Shown here: positions 20,249 through 34,132 of the stretch, piece after piece
How positions within the stretch are numbered: position 1 is the first letter of the stretch
Layout of the letters: every line of letters starts with the position of its first letter
Assembly (NCBI RefSeq): GCF_964204645.1
Contig: NC_134034.1
Location: forward strand, 13,957,962-14,017,961
Length of the DNA: 60,000 bases
Source: Tubulanus polymorphus
Taxonomy: Eukaryota > Nemertea > Palaeonemertea > Tubulaniformes > Tubulanidae
Direction of reading: 5' to 3'
The notes under the pieces: model-generated
Seen by the model: only the letters and a program-made list of their open reading frames with translations
Database searches by the model: none
Told to the model about the DNA's origin: nothing
Translations under genes and position numbers: made by a program

Positions 20249-21056
20249 ACTCTGTTGTCTCCTCTTCACACACCACTCATCCGTACAATAACTACAAAAC
20301 GATTTGCCATTTTTCACGATCATATCAATTTCATATATAAATCAAAATCCTTAATCAATTGCATCATTGATGCGACTCACAGATACTGTCTCTACACATT
20401 TTGGAGGCATTCAGATGACCTCAAATGATCATATGCCTGGGTTGGTCTTGAAAATCACATGGCTTCATTTTTACAGATGATTTCTTTATCAATTTCATCA
20501 AATTATTCCTTTTATTTCTACTCCCTCTAATAAGTATTCACAATATATCTCAGTTTCACGACAAGTTGCAGCAGTCGTCTGTAAACAGATTTCATTTCAT
20601 CAAATGATGGGAGTTCGAGTTGTAGAGGTTTCATCTACAAAACATCAAACCAAACCTGAGGAACTTAATGTTGTAAGGGAGGGGGAGGTATACGGAGGGT
20701 TCACCCGAACCAAGGATATAAGCCCGAACCAAACCTCCACACTCACAAAACAATTAATGCTATTTATGTTGCTTCACCAATTCAACATGACGTCACTAAA
20801 TGAAACCATTGTGGACTATTTCAATACTCTCTACTAGAGGTTTCATATAAGCAAGTAGTTTATGGAATCCTATCCATAAAAGTTATAAGTCAATGTTTTT
20901 AAACTGCTGATGCAAAATATATACGTCATCAAATAATCTGTTTGATTGTCTTTTCAAGTTAACACTTAAACCCAGTGGAACAAATCAAACTCCAGCCATT
21001 TTTCCTTCATTTGCCATTTTTCGTTTTTACTCTTTTCTCTGACTTGAGTCTTAGCA

Positions 21057-21118
21057 CTTGAGTCGAGGTAGGAATAGACCCCTGCCCGCTCGCTAAGCGT
21101 GCAGGACACTAAACCTTC
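21057..21118 (-). mobile_element. tRNA-like SINE piece, unit 2
   Basis: Single copy of the piece described for unit 1. Confidence 0.5.
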
Positions 21119-21302
21119 GAATTGCTCTCGGACCCCACTCTTTATATCAGCATTTCATGCTGTTTTATTTTATTCACGCATTCGCTTTACATTTTTTCAT
21201 ATGGCTTTTCCTTATTTGTCGTCTCACTAAAATTCTCATCAGTTCCGACTGGGATCAAGTTTAATCTTTTAGAGACAAACAGCAAAAGGTTGTGTTAGTT
21301 GC

Positions 21303-21350
21303 ACCAGCAGCAGCAGCAGCAGCAGCAGCTGCAGCAGCACCAGCAGCAAC
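21303..21350 (+). repeat. CAG repeat, unit 2
   Basis: About eight CAG triplets, then CTG, CAC and CAA interruptions. Confidence 0.95.
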
Positions 21351-21469
21351 ACTGATACAGATGAATCTTTCATTAACTACGTCATTTGTTCCATTCTCAA
21401 ATATTGAGTCATGAAGGCAACAGAAATAACTTTAAAAAACGTTAAATCTTTCATTCATGGTCTTTGTTT

Positions 21470-21676
21470 AGTGACCTAAGCGTCAAAGTTTGGTTCATAG
21501 CCCAGGTTTGGTGACCAGAGTCAAAGTTTGGTTCATGGCTCAGGTTTAGTGACCAAAGAGTCAAACTTTGGTTCATAGCTCAGGTTTAGTGACCAAAGAG
21601 TCAAAGTTTGGTTCATAGCCCTGTTTTGGTGACCAAAGAGTCAAAGTTTGGTCTATGGTTCTGATTTGGTGACCAC
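21470..21676 (+). repeat. 40-bp minisatellite, unit 2
   Basis: About five copies. Confidence 0.92.
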
Positions 21677-22330
21677 GGAGGGTAAATATAGCTCATGGCC
21701 CTCGTTAAAGGTAAGTCAGTTTTATGGCTCTGGTTTGATTAGCAAATAACATGAGAAATTGAGCATTGCATATGTTAAATAGGGGAATTGGACTAAACAC
21801 TCATCACTAGAATAAAGTGAAGAATTATGTTTACACTGAATGGGCTCAAAATCTTGGACTAATTGATAAAGTCCGAAATAATTCTGACTAATTGAGTCTA
21901 CCGGAAAATGATGCATTGATCGAAGTCTAAAAGCTATAAACTGACAAATTGATCGAGCACTGATAATATTTTAAATAACAGCGGAGGATGAAATAACTTT
22001 CATAAACTGATATGATCGTGAAAAATGGCAAAATACACTAGATACACCTCCCCCACGCTTTATCAGAGTCTCATTGTAGTAGGAAGATTGCCGTAGCCTA
22101 ACTGTAAAAACTACATCTGGTTGAATATCATCTGTTTTTATGGCTTTTAAATTCAGTAAAATATTTCCTGATATAAGTATAATTAGTTCGCAGCCCCTTA
22201 AATTCTGTCTAGAATAGAATTATAAGTCACAGGGTAGAAATAGAATATTATCCTATTCTAAAATGAATATAATAATAGAACAATAGTCTCTCCGTGTCAA
22301 TCTTTGTCCCACCTAAAAATTGTACAGTTT

Positions 22331-23090
22331 ATTTCACAAAATGTGTCCCATCTTTTTGAAAAGGATAACTAATTATTAAGGATATCTATGAATAGTGATA
22401 TACTGTGCCATGAAGGCAAATGAAGAAGTGTGTCCATAAAAGTGATAACAAAACATATCACTTATTCTAATAAGTTCTATACTCTTCTTCCAAAAATGAA
22501 GAGTAGGTCTCTGTCTAAGAATCTGCAGAAAAAAGAGGAAGCAGCGATGAATGTGAACTGCATCTCGACTCTCGTCAATAATTTTCTAAGTCGTCCTATA
22601 CAGTTCTCAGTATTTACAGCCGTTTTTTAAATAGCACAGAAGAAAATACATCTTTCAGCTGGAAATGTATCAGTAAACCGCCAGATATCAACAGTAATTA
22701 TTACGTATGATTGTTGTTTCATTCAATTATTAATGAAGCCGTGTTTTGATCGGAGCCAAGGAGCAGTTTGTGATCATTCAAAAAATATCTCTCATTCCTG
22801 ACCACATTAAATAATGGCCCTAAAATTTGAAACGTCCCAATTCAGAAATCTGGGGGCAATTATCTCATAACGATTGAGAGAAGTGACGGTGAAATTACGT
22901 GCGCACTCACCGGGGATCAAACCCGGGTCTCATAGAAATAACAACTAGTAAAATAGAACGAGTCCAATTGGCCGATGGTTATACAGCTTGTCATGCATAA
23001 CAACTGAAACATGACATGTTGCAGTCACGTGTTTCATAATGATTAATCCTTTCTTAGAATAATAAAAAGATAGGACACATTTTCTGAAAT
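22331..23090. mobile_element. 760-bp inverted-repeat element, unit 2
   Basis: Same element; an extra T near 22627 breaks the internal open frame after 66 codons. The T-arm-like CCGGGGATCAAACCCGGG is perfect here. Confidence 0.45.
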
Positions 23091-23465
23091 ATCCTAAACT
23101 TCAAGACTAAAACTACGACTAAACCACCTGTACCTGTACCTAAACCCTAAAGCCCCACCCTATATCCCTCCCTCCAAAGTCCTACCACCACCCCTACATC
23201 CCTCCCATCCTCCCGGACCCCATCCCTTCCACCCTCCCAGACCCCTTCCCTCCCGCCCTCCCGGACCCCTTCCCTACCGCCCTCCCTCCCAAACCCCTTC
23301 CCTCCTGCCCTCCCTCACCCCATCCCTCCCACCCAGACCCCTTCCCTCCCACCCAGACCCCTTCCCTCCCACCCAGACCCCTTCCTTCCCACCGTCCCCC
23401 ACCCCAACCCTCCCTCCCTCTACCCCTTCCCTCCCCCAACCCTACCCACCCTCCCCAAACCCTGT

Positions 23466-23662
23466 GGTTAGGTGAGTTGAATGTTCTGATGTTTTAGTTA
23501 GACGGATGGGAATCTAATGAAGATGAAAGAACATTAAATCACTGTTCAATCACAGGATGAAGTAATGCAGTGATCTGTACTCTGTATCTGTACACAATGT
23601 TACATGTATCTGTAACTGTACAATCAGTATGAAATAAGTACAGCAGTTTAATCTGCCGAAAT
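23466..23662 (-). repeat. Right arm of inverted repeat, unit 2
   Basis: Pairs with 19644-19842. Confidence 0.88.
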
Positions 23663-24013
23663 TCTAACTCTTAAGATACACATGATCTGATTATCACGAA
23701 GGAACATGATTGATAACAGTTGTATTATTGACACCAGGAACCAGTTTCATATTGATTAGAAATAACATTTGAGTTGATCACAATTTAGAAAACCTGTAAA
23801 CCCGCTTACTGAAATAACAATCCCAACCATGAACTGATTATAGCCAAATATTCACCAAAAGAAATTTGAAATGATTGAATAACTGTGACAGGTTTCTGAG
23901 ATTTCATTTCAAAACATGGTTTATAACAAACAATATAAAATTGGTCCCTTAAAATCAATTCAACAACCGATAAATAAAGATTAATGTTACTTATCTTGAA
24001 TTTCCACATAGGC

Positions 24014-24170
24014 TATAGTGATTCCTGATGTCATGCTGAATCCAAGAGTGATTCCCGATGTCCTGTGCTAAATCAAAAAAAGTCTGGTAGTAAAACACTG
24101 ATTCCTTGTTGTCCTGTGCTGAATCCAAGAGTGATTCTTGTTTTCCTGTGCTGAATCAAAATTCCCGTTG
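24014..24170 (-). repeat. ~108-bp and ~29-bp repeats, unit 2
   Basis: One ~108-bp repeat fewer than unit 1. Confidence 0.6.
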
Positions 24171-24466
24171 AACATGTTGAAGTGATACCTATAATAGACA
24201 AATCTAAGATTGTTTTCTTTCCTTAGAAATAACTGCAGAAATATCAAATCTAAAATTCAAACTTACAAATTAGATTGTTCACTCCAATCTGCAGTTCGTT
24301 TATTCACGGGGTTTTTCTATCCACAGTTTAGGTTTTGCATCTAGAGTTCAACATGAAATATAAACAAGAAAGTAATGAAAAAACGAACAGTTTAAATATT
24401 ATCTGTTTCTGAAACCAATGAAGATCATCATCATCAATTTCACAAACGAATGGAGGCAAGTAGAGG

Positions 24467-24816
24467 CATCCATCCTCCCGCGGCAGGGACTCGAACCTGA
24501 TGGCATCCAGAATGCCACGGTACGAAACCCTGCCACACTAGACCTAGTGCGCAGCAGCTACACGCGCAGCTTAGATGATGTCATTAATAGCCAATCAGAA
24601 ATTCAGTTTTATTTGAGCCCGGGTTTTCCCATTTATAGTTCTTCCGTGAAATTTACCTCAGCGATTAACGAGCAATCTGATTGGTGCCGCAAGATTTCAT
24701 GCGGCAAAGCTGCACATGTACCTGCGCACCCGGTCTAGTGTGGCAGGGGTTCGTGCCGTGGCTGAGTGTAGCGAGGGATGTCATCAGGTTCAAATCCCTC
24801 CCATGGGAGGATGTTG
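24467..24816. mobile_element. Foldback element with tRNA-like arms, copy 3
   Basis: Same element. Here the outer end of the left arm (CATCCTCCCGCGG) matches the right arm (CCATGGGAGGATG) better than in copies 1 and 2, which fits a true terminal inverted repeat. Confidence 0.75.
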
Positions 24817-25916
24817 GCGTCCGACATGTTTGGACTGCGATTAATAGGCCTATAGGTTAAGCGACAGATGAAATAAACTTACACTGTTTTCACTGTTTGA
24901 TGTAATCAGTCGATGGAATCATTTTAGAACAAATTCATTACAACACAGCGAGATGAAGCCCATCGTGATCTAGAAATATCAGGATGGAATGACGTTATGC
25001 TTGACTGAGCGCCACCATGACCATGGCATATGTCAATGTGCACTGTTTGTAGGATGTGACTGAAATAATATGATTTCCCGCAATATCTGAGATGGAATAT
25101 TTTTCGCCATTTAAACCAATGTTACAAACACTTACCAAATATTGAAATACTGATTTCAGGGGTCGGGAAGGAGGGTGGCAATGTTTGTATTAGGAGAGGT
25201 TTTTGCTTAATTTCGTGTTATGGTAAAGCACGCCATTTTGATATTGCGTCATAGTGTACCTCAGATTGGGATTCCCGCCGGTAGACTGGTCACCGCCACC
25301 TGCATTCGCAGGTAGAAATGGCAACCAGTCTATTGCAGGTCTCGGCTTCTTTTCGATTAGATTAGGTTTTATATTCTACGCAATATTCAAAGAATTTATT
25401 CTTATGAAAACCACGCTCTTTACCAATCTAATCATTCGTTTCGAGGTTTCCGTAATTACTACTTTAGTTCACAGAAATTCCGCTATCGTTATTCATAGGG
25501 GCAGCACTGAACGGTTGTAATTTGATGCAGTCTTGCTATTTTACTGCGGCATGTGAGGAATACAGATTTTTCTTAAGTCAAATTTCATTCATCACTCAAC
25601 ACTAGTTTGTTAGAAATTAATAACTGTACCAACATAAGAGCTTTATATAAGGAGAGTAAATTAATGGTATGATAGAATCTCCCTAATTCCGATCATTGGG
25701 ACCAACAAAATTCATCCGTTTTACGGCAAATCCGGATTAAAAGTCATTTTCGTGTATATTAATGATTAAATTGACTGTATATATTATCCGGATTAGACCA
25801 AAATTCGGTCGATGCGGATTAAACGATTTAGTTTGACTGTATTAGCCAATAGAATCAGTCTTCGCCCATCGAACTGGCCCCAGGGCACTAAAATTACCAA
25901 GAAACAAACACTGACG

Positions 25917-26322
25917 AGTGTTGGCCTGCTAAATAAACGCAGAAACCCTAGTGTTGGCCTATTTAATAAACGTAGAAACCCTAGTGTTGGCCTGTTTAAT
26001 TAACGTAGAAACCCTAGTGTTGGCCTGTTTAATAAACGCAGTAACCCTAGTGTTGGCCTGGGTGAATTAACGCAGAAACCCTAGTGTTGGCCTGTTTAAT
26101 AAACGTAGAAACCCTAGTGTTGGCCTGTTTAATAAACGTAGAAACCCTAGTGTTGGCCTGTTTAATAAACGCAGAAACCCTAGTGTTGGCCTGTTTAATA
26201 AACGCAGAAACCCTAGTGTTGGCCTGTTTAATAAACGCAGAAACCCTAGTGTTGACCTGCTTAAATAAACGTAGAAACCCTAGCGTAGGCCTGGTGAATA
26301 AACGCAGAAACCCTAGTGTTGG
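25917..26322 (+). repeat. 33-bp minisatellite, unit 3
   Basis: About 12 units, with one terminal 34-bp variant like those in unit 2. Two units have TTTAATTAACG or GGTGAATTAACG changes. Confidence 0.95.
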
Positions 26323-26370
26323 CCTGTTACCACACTGACCAACCATATTCACAAACCAGGACAGACATCA

Positions 26371-26475
26371 GAACTCAGCGGTCTAGTGGTTAGCGTGCGC
26401 GGCTGGTATGCTGGAGGTCGCAGGTTCGAGTCCCGCTAGGGTTAGGGTTACGATCGATCTAGGGTTAGGGTTAGT
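26371..26475 (+). mobile_element. tRNA-derived SINE head with TTAGGG-like tail, unit 3
   Basis: Same element, with A and B boxes intact. Confidence 0.78.
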
Positions 26476-26785
26476 GCCTCAGGTTGGGGCTAATTTTTGG
26501 CCCAGCGAGGTATTTGTAGTACGATGATCATCTGTTTGACTCGGGTTGTTTTTTGGTCAATAGATTCTATACTAACTTATATATTTTGAACACAAATATT
26601 TGCTTTATCTAGTGGAGGCCCCTTTATTTAAAAGATACTTCGCTGGTGGTGACATTATTCAATATCCAAGAGTTATCCAAGAGTTGGTGACATTATTCAA
26701 TATATATAAAAACCACAATATCTATTTTAAGGTTGGTATGCAACAATTTCCACTCTTTTCCATAGGTGTCGCTTTGGATAAATAT

Positions 26786-27070
26786 CTATATCTCTTGACC
26801 CAATGGACCGATTACGATTAAACTTGATACACAGGAACTTTTATCAAGTAATACTCGGGGTGGGTGAAATCGCTCTAGGTTGAAGTTACACTGTCCTAAA
26901 TTGGCTCCAAACAACGTGAAATTGGTAGTTAGGCCTACTACGAGTACGGGTAGAACACAGTTTGAAATCGTATCGTTGTAGGTTATCGTAAAGAAGATGA
27001 ATACGACGATTAACAGTACAAATATCGTTATAGACACGGTTTTAGTCGAGACATTGATGGCCGGGTTTAA
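26786..27070 (-). pseudogene. Short membrane-protein-like ORF, unit 3
   Basis: Same protein sequence as in units 1 and 2. Two visible changes (GTG to GTA and CTA to TTA codons) are silent. Confidence 0.4.
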
Positions 27071-27159
27071 CTATTCCTGGATATGACCATGCTTCACAAT
27101 TAAATTCATCTTCTGAATGAGGACGACCATCGAACACGTGTCTAATCGCGTCATAACGG

Positions 27160-27785
27160 GTACGGGGTGTCCCGCGTTCGAACCAAGTAATTACTGATAC
27201 TGGTTCAGAGTGGTCTTTGTACAGGGGTGTCCAGGGTTCGAACTGAGTAGTGGTCCAAGTTGTCCTGATGCTGAATGGAGGATGTACAGGGTTGTGTCCC
27301 GGGTTCGAGAACCAGTAATTACTGATACTGATTCAGAGTGGTCCTGATGCTGATTAGATGATGTACAGGGGTGTCCCGGGTTCGAACTCAGTAGTCGTCC
27401 AAGTTGTCCTGATGCTGAATGGAGGATGTACACGGGTGTCCCGACCGTACGGTGCTGCCGCTATGCTCATCGTTAGCGGGATTTCCATACACTAACTGAA
27501 GTCAACTCTGGCAATCGTCGTGCTGTCCAGCTATACTCCGTAACCCTTGCTTGCCAGAGTTGACTAACGTTAGTGTATGAAAATCCCGCTACCGATGAGC
27601 ATAGAGGCAGCACCGTACGGTGAAATGTTGATATCTTAACAAAAGTAATTACTGATTCTGATTGGTCCTGATATTGGATGGAGGATGTACAGGGGTATCC
27701 CGGGTTCGAACCAGTAATTACTGATACTGGTTCAGAGTGGTCTTGATACTGAATAGAGGATGTACAGGTGTCCTGGGTTCGACCC
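27160..27785 (+). repeat. Tandem repeat with B-box-like motif, unit 3
   Basis: Same block, split by the MITE at 27444-27621. Confidence 0.78.
27444..27621. mobile_element. 178-bp palindromic MITE, unit 3
   Basis: Same element and position in the unit. Confidence 0.85.
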
Positions 27786-27870
27786 CGCCACGAAAAATGA
27801 TTAAATAACGCACACACGACTTACAGCAACAATTATCTATATTTATTCATCATTGTCATGTAACGCACCC

Positions 27871-28088
27871 GGACGCAGTTCCACAGTTGTGTTAGAGTTA
27901 ACTCCGAGTTAAAGTTAATTCATTTTCAATGAGTTACCCCAGGACCCAGTTTCACAAAAAGGTTTAACTCTTAAATCGGTTTAATTTCTTCATTAATTCA
28001 GTTTATCTTAAATCGATTTAGGCCTTAATCCTTTTTGTGAAACTGGGCCCAGAGTTAAATCTTAACTCAACAACTGTGGAACTGGACC
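27871..28088. mobile_element. Nested MITE pair, unit 3
   Basis: Same nested insertion; the inner left terminus reads GACCCAGTTTCAC. Confidence 0.75.
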
Positions 28089-28551
28089 ATGCCCTTTTAA
28101 GAATAGTAGTTGGACCATCGAATTGAAACCCTCGCATACCAGGGTAAGAAAGAAAAAATGAATTCCTCGAGTGGACACCAGGGGTCGCAGTTCCACAAAA
28201 AACGATGCATTTTTTAACTGAATTTGTGAAGAAATTTAATCTGGATCTCACAAAAAGATCTTTTTTGTTGATCTTTGATAACTAATCCGTATATGTGAAA
28301 CCGTACCCTCGGTAGGATTTGGTTTATGATGCGAGGCTTTCAATCAGATTTAGATGCTGCAGTTTCGCACACTGAATAGCGAGTATTTAATACCGTCGAG
28401 TCCAGTTTCACAGAGAAAGGATGAATCAATATAGGCGGTAAAGTCGAATAGAGAAGTTTTTTGAGTAAATTATTTCTATGAAACTGAACCCGTGGGATTT
28501 ACGTGTGACGCACTGATTGTGTGTGAAACTGCTGACGTCTGTAATCACAAC

Positions 28552-31381
28552 TAAAACAACACAGAAAATTCATCTTTATTTCAAATAAAACAGAACAACA
28601 GTTCACACGAAATATTATAGTCCCATAATAAAGAAAACCTGTCGATATTTCAACTTTATGATTTCATTGATTGAGTGACTTGTCATAACATGTCCATATT
28701 ACATCATTATACAATATGTGTATCATACAATTTTTTACAAAACCAAACCAATAAAACTGGGTCGTGGGGTACAAACAATTACAAACTAATGCAACCAGTT
28801 ATCGCTGCTTTACAGCTACATTTAATCTTCAATTTCAATTTTCACTAAAACTTTAAAACCCACTATATAGAAACTTAATAGAAGTAAAAGCGACAACATT
28901 TTGGAGTCTCTGTAGACACCATCATCAAGTCTGAAGAATAACTAAAACAGGGAAAAACAAGTTAATTAGGAAAGTAAAGCGAGTGTTCAGTGCTAAGGTC
29001 GAGAGGTTTTGTTATTTTGTTCGTATAGGTTGTTCTAGTTATTTCTTCATTATACTTTTATTATTTTGATTCTGATTCTTGATAAATGAATTTTGCCTTT
29101 TAAATTTGCATATAGCAGGGTTTAAATTATATATTCTATGCCCGAGTCAGGCTATTATTCTATTAGCAAAAATGACACCACAGCTTTGAGAGACGAATCA
29201 GGGGATGACTTTATTGTTTTTATGGATATGTGATACACAGTCTATCAAACCATCACAAACAGTAGGCTGCCCGTGCCGGTCGGCACAGATAAACAATATT
29301 CATTTGGCTCCAGGTAGATGGTTGGTCGCTGTCCCTGTCAAATGGCAAATTGGTCCCGATCCCCACTTTGTCCTAGAATAATGAAAATATTACAGAGAAA
29401 ATGTTCGATTGAATTAACAGTCAAGTGGGAATTGTTTTCATGACATAATTCGGTAACTAGAATTTATAATCACCTTATAATTCTAGATAATTCAACACCA
29501 TTATTCAATCTTTGATCACTTTTCAAACTGTTCTATTGGACAAATTTCATGCTGCAAAAAATCATTATACTATGAAAATACTAAGTAATGTATTTATAAC
29601 AGTCTGAAATTTGGGCTAAATTCTATTAGAAAATCAATCATTTTCAAACTTGTGTTGAGCAGAATTAAGCAGCATCAGCAGCAGCAGCAGCAGCTGCAGC
29701 AGCAGCCGCCGCCGCACTGCTTTCCTGAGAATCACACATAAAAATTCTGTACAGAATAATTAAATGTTAGAATATTATGAAATTAGAACACAGTGGAGTG
29801 ATGAAATATTCACCATTTCTAAACTCATATCAGATAAGTTCAGTGCCATCTAGCAGGATTTCACTTCCAACAGTAATAATGTCATGAAGTTAAGAGAACT
29901 GATGATTTTCTGAGAAAATAAATTCTTAAAACGATAGCAGCAGCTTCAGCAACTAGAGCTTCTTTACTCTTTGAAGGTGAATATTTATAATTTCTCCAGT
30001 TCCAATAAGTGTTGGGCGTATTGCATTCTAGAAAGAGAAAATTATGCCAGAAAATGGTTAATGAAATAGATAGAAACTGCAACTTGTTTGTGTTCAATTG
30101 ACAGAAAACCTACCGGGTTAATGAGTAGTTTATCACAATGTGTCGAGTATATGCAGATTTCTGAGAGGTTTGATGGTAGCTTTAGACTGCGTCCTCTAGT
30201 AAAACGTTGATACCTGCCAACATTGACCGATCAAAACATCATTTTCTGGACTTGATTTGAAGATCACCACAAATTACTGCAATAAATCGATATAAAACTC
30301 ACCGCTTCTGACTTGTTTGATTTGTGGAGCGCATTGTTAACTGCAAGTTCAGCTTTATTTTAGACCCTAGAATACAACAGTTGTATAATTTTGATGATTC
30401 GAACTTTGACCAGAATAGAAGTGATTGAAAATTCGCCTTCACTGATTAATGTAGCTTCTAATCAGGAAATAAGTTTATAAATGTACAGTCAAACAGAGAC
30501 TAGAATCTGTAGAGATATTTACCGGTACCGTATTGGTTTTGAGGATCTAAAGCGATGTCCATCTTAAACAAATGTGAAGTGAATTCCCAATGTTTACTGT
30601 TCACAGATTCTATCAAGGGTTCCAGTTATTTCAGCTCCTAAATACAAATTTTAGAAATTGTCAGTTAAATTGTTATGAAATAAGAGCAGTTTCACAAAAA
30701 AATCAAACTAAGCCGTGATCTTTGAGTGATTGAATGCTGGAAACATAAACAGATAGAATAATTTATATAGAACAGTTCTCTAAAAATAATGAATTTCCAA
30801 ACAGGTTTTACCTGCTGCTGCTGCAGCTGCTGGTGGCGCGGTGGCTGCATGGTGCTGGTACTGCAGGTACTGCCAGTGCTGCTGTTGCAGCTGCTGGTGG
30901 CGCTGTTGCTGCATGGTGCTGGTACTGCGGGTACTGCCAGTGCTGCTGCTGTTGCTGGTGGCGCTGTTGCTGCATGGTGCTGGTACTGCAGGTACTGCCA
31001 GTGCTGCTGTTGCAGCTGGTGGTGGCGCTGTTGCTGCATGGTGCTGGTACTGCGGTTACTGCCAGTGCTGCTGCTGTTGCTGGTGGCGCTGTTGCTGCAT
31101 GGTGCTGGTACTGCAGGTACTGCCAGTGCTGCTGTTGCAGCTGGTGGTGGCGCTGTTGCTGCATGGTGCTGGTACTGCGGTTACTGCCAGTGCTGCTGTT
31201 GCTGCTGCTGCGGTGTGTATCTCATCCTGTAACTGAGAGTAAAACAGTAATTTTTAGTTCAAAAATAATTCAAAATATGAACAGAGACTGTGAAGCATTC
31301 TGTGGAGAAATTCATTACCAGTTTTATACTTACCTTAAATGAGCCTGTTTAAATAGTAAATTCTATTGCATTCATTTCATC
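28552..31381 (-). pseudogene. Candidate spliced gene, minus strand, unit 3
   Basis: Exon a 31334-31381, exon b 30812-31226 (about 6.3 repeats), exon c 30523-30637, poly(A) signal 28575-28580. Exon c has an extra G (CAAGGGTTCC on the plus strand), so the frame open in units 1 and 2 is broken. The donor after exon g is weakened to GTGAAT. The splice layout is otherwise intact. Confidence 0.42.
30812..31214 (-). repeat. 64-bp minisatellite, unit 3
   Basis: About 6.3 copies; two repeats have an altered CTGCTGCTGTTGCTGG segment, changing their length slightly. Confidence 0.92.
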
Positions 31382-31467
31382 CTGAAAAGAAAAAGAAACA
31401 ATAATCAGTGGCAATAGCGCAGAATGTAACATCTCAAATTATCAATCAATCAGACAGAACAGTACAG

Positions 31468-31666
31468 GATTTCTGTAGATTAAACTGCTGTACTTATTTC
31501 ATACTGATTGTACAGTTACAGATACATGTAACATTGTGTACAGATACAGAGTACAGATCACTGCATTACTTCATCCTGTGATTGAACAGTGATTTAATGT
31601 TCTTTCATCTTCATTAGATTCCCATCCGTCTAACTAAAACATCAGAACATTTTAACTCATCTAACC
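31468..31666 (+). repeat. Left arm of inverted repeat, unit 3
   Basis: Pairs with 35272-35469. Confidence 0.88.
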
Positions 31667-31782
31667 TCCCGACCCGACCCTCCCAGACCCCTTCCCTCCC
31701 GGACTCCTTCCCTCCCGCCCTCCCAAACCCCTTCCCTCCCGCCCTCCCTGACCCCTTCCCTCCCGCCCTCCTGGACCCCTCC

Positions 31783-31886
31783 CTCAATGCCCTCCCACCT
31801 GGCCCTCCCTCAATGCCCTCCCACCTGGCCCACCCTCAATGCCCACCCACCTGGCCCTCCCTCAATGCCCTCCCTCAATGCCTCCT
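31783..31886 (+). repeat. 26-bp minisatellite, unit 3
   Basis: About four copies. Confidence 0.88.
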
Positions 31887-32750
31887 CAACTCTGTTGTCT
31901 CCTCTTCACACACCACTCATCTGTACAATAACTACAAAACGATTTGCCATTTTTCACGATCATATCAATTTCATTTATAAATCAAAATCCTTAATCAATT
32001 GCATCATTGATGGGACTCACAGATACTTTCTCTACACATTTTGGAGGCATTCAGATGACCTCAAATGATCATATGCCTGGGTTGGTCTTGAAAATCACAT
32101 GGCTTCATTTTTACAGATGATTTCTTTATCAATTTCATCACATTATTCCTATTATTTCTACTCCCTCTAATAAGTATTCACAATATATCTCAGTTTCATG
32201 ACAAGTTGCAGCAGTCGTCTGTAAACAGATTTCATTTCATCAAATGATGCGAGTTTGAGTTGTAGAGGTTTCATCTACAAAACATCAAACCAAACCCGAG
32301 GAACTTAATGTTGTAAGGGAAGGGGACGTATATGGAGGGTTCACCCGAACCAAGGAAATAAACCCGAACCAAACCTCCACACTCACAAAATGTTGTGAGA
32401 AGGGCAAACACAAACCAAGGACAAGAATGATGGCTGAGATCAAAACAATTAATGCTATTTATGTTGCTTCACCAATTCAACATGACGTCACTAAATGGAA
32501 CCATTGTGGACTATTTCAATACTCTCTACTAAAGGTTTCATATAAGCAAGTAGTTTATGGAATCATATTCATAAAAGTTATTAATCAATGTTTTTAAACT
32601 GCTGATGCAAAATATATACGTCATTAAATAATCTGTTTGATTGTCTTTTCAAGTTAACACTTAAACCCAGTGGAACAAATCAAACTCCAGCCATTTTTCC
32701 TTCATTTGCCATTTTTCGTTTTTACTCTTTTCTCTGACTTTTAGCACTTG

Positions 32751-32812
32751 AGTCGAGGTAGGAATAGACCCCTGCCCGCTCGCTAAGCGTGCAGGACACT
32801 AAACCTTCGAAT
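32751..32812 (-). mobile_element. tRNA-like SINE piece, unit 3
   Basis: Single copy. Confidence 0.5.
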
Positions 32813-32995
32813 TGCTCTCGGACCCCACTCTTTATATCAGCATTTCATGCTGTTTTATTTTATTCACGCATTCGCTTTACATTTTTTCATATGGCTTTTC
32901 CTTATTTGTCGTCTCACTAAAATTCTCATCAGTTCCGACTGGGATCAAGTTTAATCTTTTAGAGACAAACAGCAAAAGGTTGTGTTAGTTGCACC

Positions 32996-33032
32996 AGCAG
33001 CAGCAGCAGCATCAGCAGAACCAGCAGCAACA
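32996..33032 (+). repeat. CAG repeat, unit 3
   Basis: About five CAG triplets with CATCAG and AACCAG interruptions. Confidence 0.95.
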
Positions 33033-33148
33033 CTGATACAGATGAATCTTTCATTAACTACGTCATTTGTTCCATTCTCAAATATTGAGTCATGAGGGCA
33101 ACAGAAATAACTTTAAAAAACGTTAAATCTTTCATTTATGGCCTTGGT

Positions 33149-33477
33149 TTAGTGACCTAAGCGTCGAAGTTTGGTTCATAGCCCAGGTTTGGTGACCAAA
33201 GAGTCAAAGTTTGGTTCATGGCTCGGGTTTAGTGACCAAAGAGTCAAAGTTTGGTTCATAGCTCTGTTTTGGTGACCAAAGAGTCAAAGTTTGGTTCATA
33301 GCTCTGTTTTGGTGACCAAAGAGTCAAATTTTGGTTCATAGCCCTGTTTTGGTGACCAAAGAGTCAAAGTTTGGTTCATGGCTCAGGTTTAGTGACCAAA
33401 GAGTCAAAGTTTGGTTCATAGCCCTGTTTTGGTGACTAAAGAGTCAAAGTTTGGTCTATGGTTCTGATTTGGTGACC
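33149..33477 (+). repeat. 40-bp minisatellite, unit 3
   Basis: About eight copies, with more CCCTGTTTTG-type variants than unit 1. Confidence 0.92.
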
Positions 33478-34132
33478 ACGGAGGGTAAATATAGCTCATG
33501 GCCCTCGTTAAAGGTAAGTCAGTTTTATGGCTTTGGTTTGATTAGCAAATAACATGAGAAATTGAGCGTTGCATATGTTGAATAGGGGAATTGGACTAAA
33601 CACTCATCACTAGAATAAAGTGAAGAATTATGTTCACACTGAATGGGCTCAAAATCTTGGACTAATTGATAAAGTCTGAAATAATTCTGACTAATTTGAG
33701 TCTACCGGAAAATGATGCATTGATCGAAGTCTAAAAGCTATAAACTGACAAATTGATCAAGCACTGATAATATTTTAAATAACAGCGGAGGATGGAATAA
33801 CTTTCATAAACTGATATGATCGTGAAAAATGGCAAAATACACTAGATATCCCCGCTTTATCAGAGTCTCATTGTAGTAGGAAGATTGCCGTAGCCTAACT
33901 GTAAAAACTACAACTACATCTGGTTGAATATCATTTGTTTTTATGGCTTTTAAATTCAGTAAAATATTTCCTGATATAAGTATAATTAGTTCGCAGCCCC
34001 TTAAATTCTGTCTAGAATAGAATTATAAGTCACAGGTAGAAATAGAATATTATCCTATTCTAAAATGAATATAATAATAGAACAATAGTCTCTCCGTGTC
34101 AATCTTTGTCCCACCTAAAAATTGTACAGTTT

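Larger units (their letters stand above)
12371..24346. repeat. 12-kb tandem unit, copy 2
   Basis: This copy follows copy 1 directly with no spacer. It is closest to copy 1 in the gene-like part: both lack the ~55 bp segment present at 32389-32443 in copy 3, and both have the ancestral-looking or alternative orientation of an 18-bp segment (4223-4240 in copy 1). It carries the largest 33-bp minisatellite of the window, but one fewer 64-bp repeat than copy 1. Confidence 0.96.
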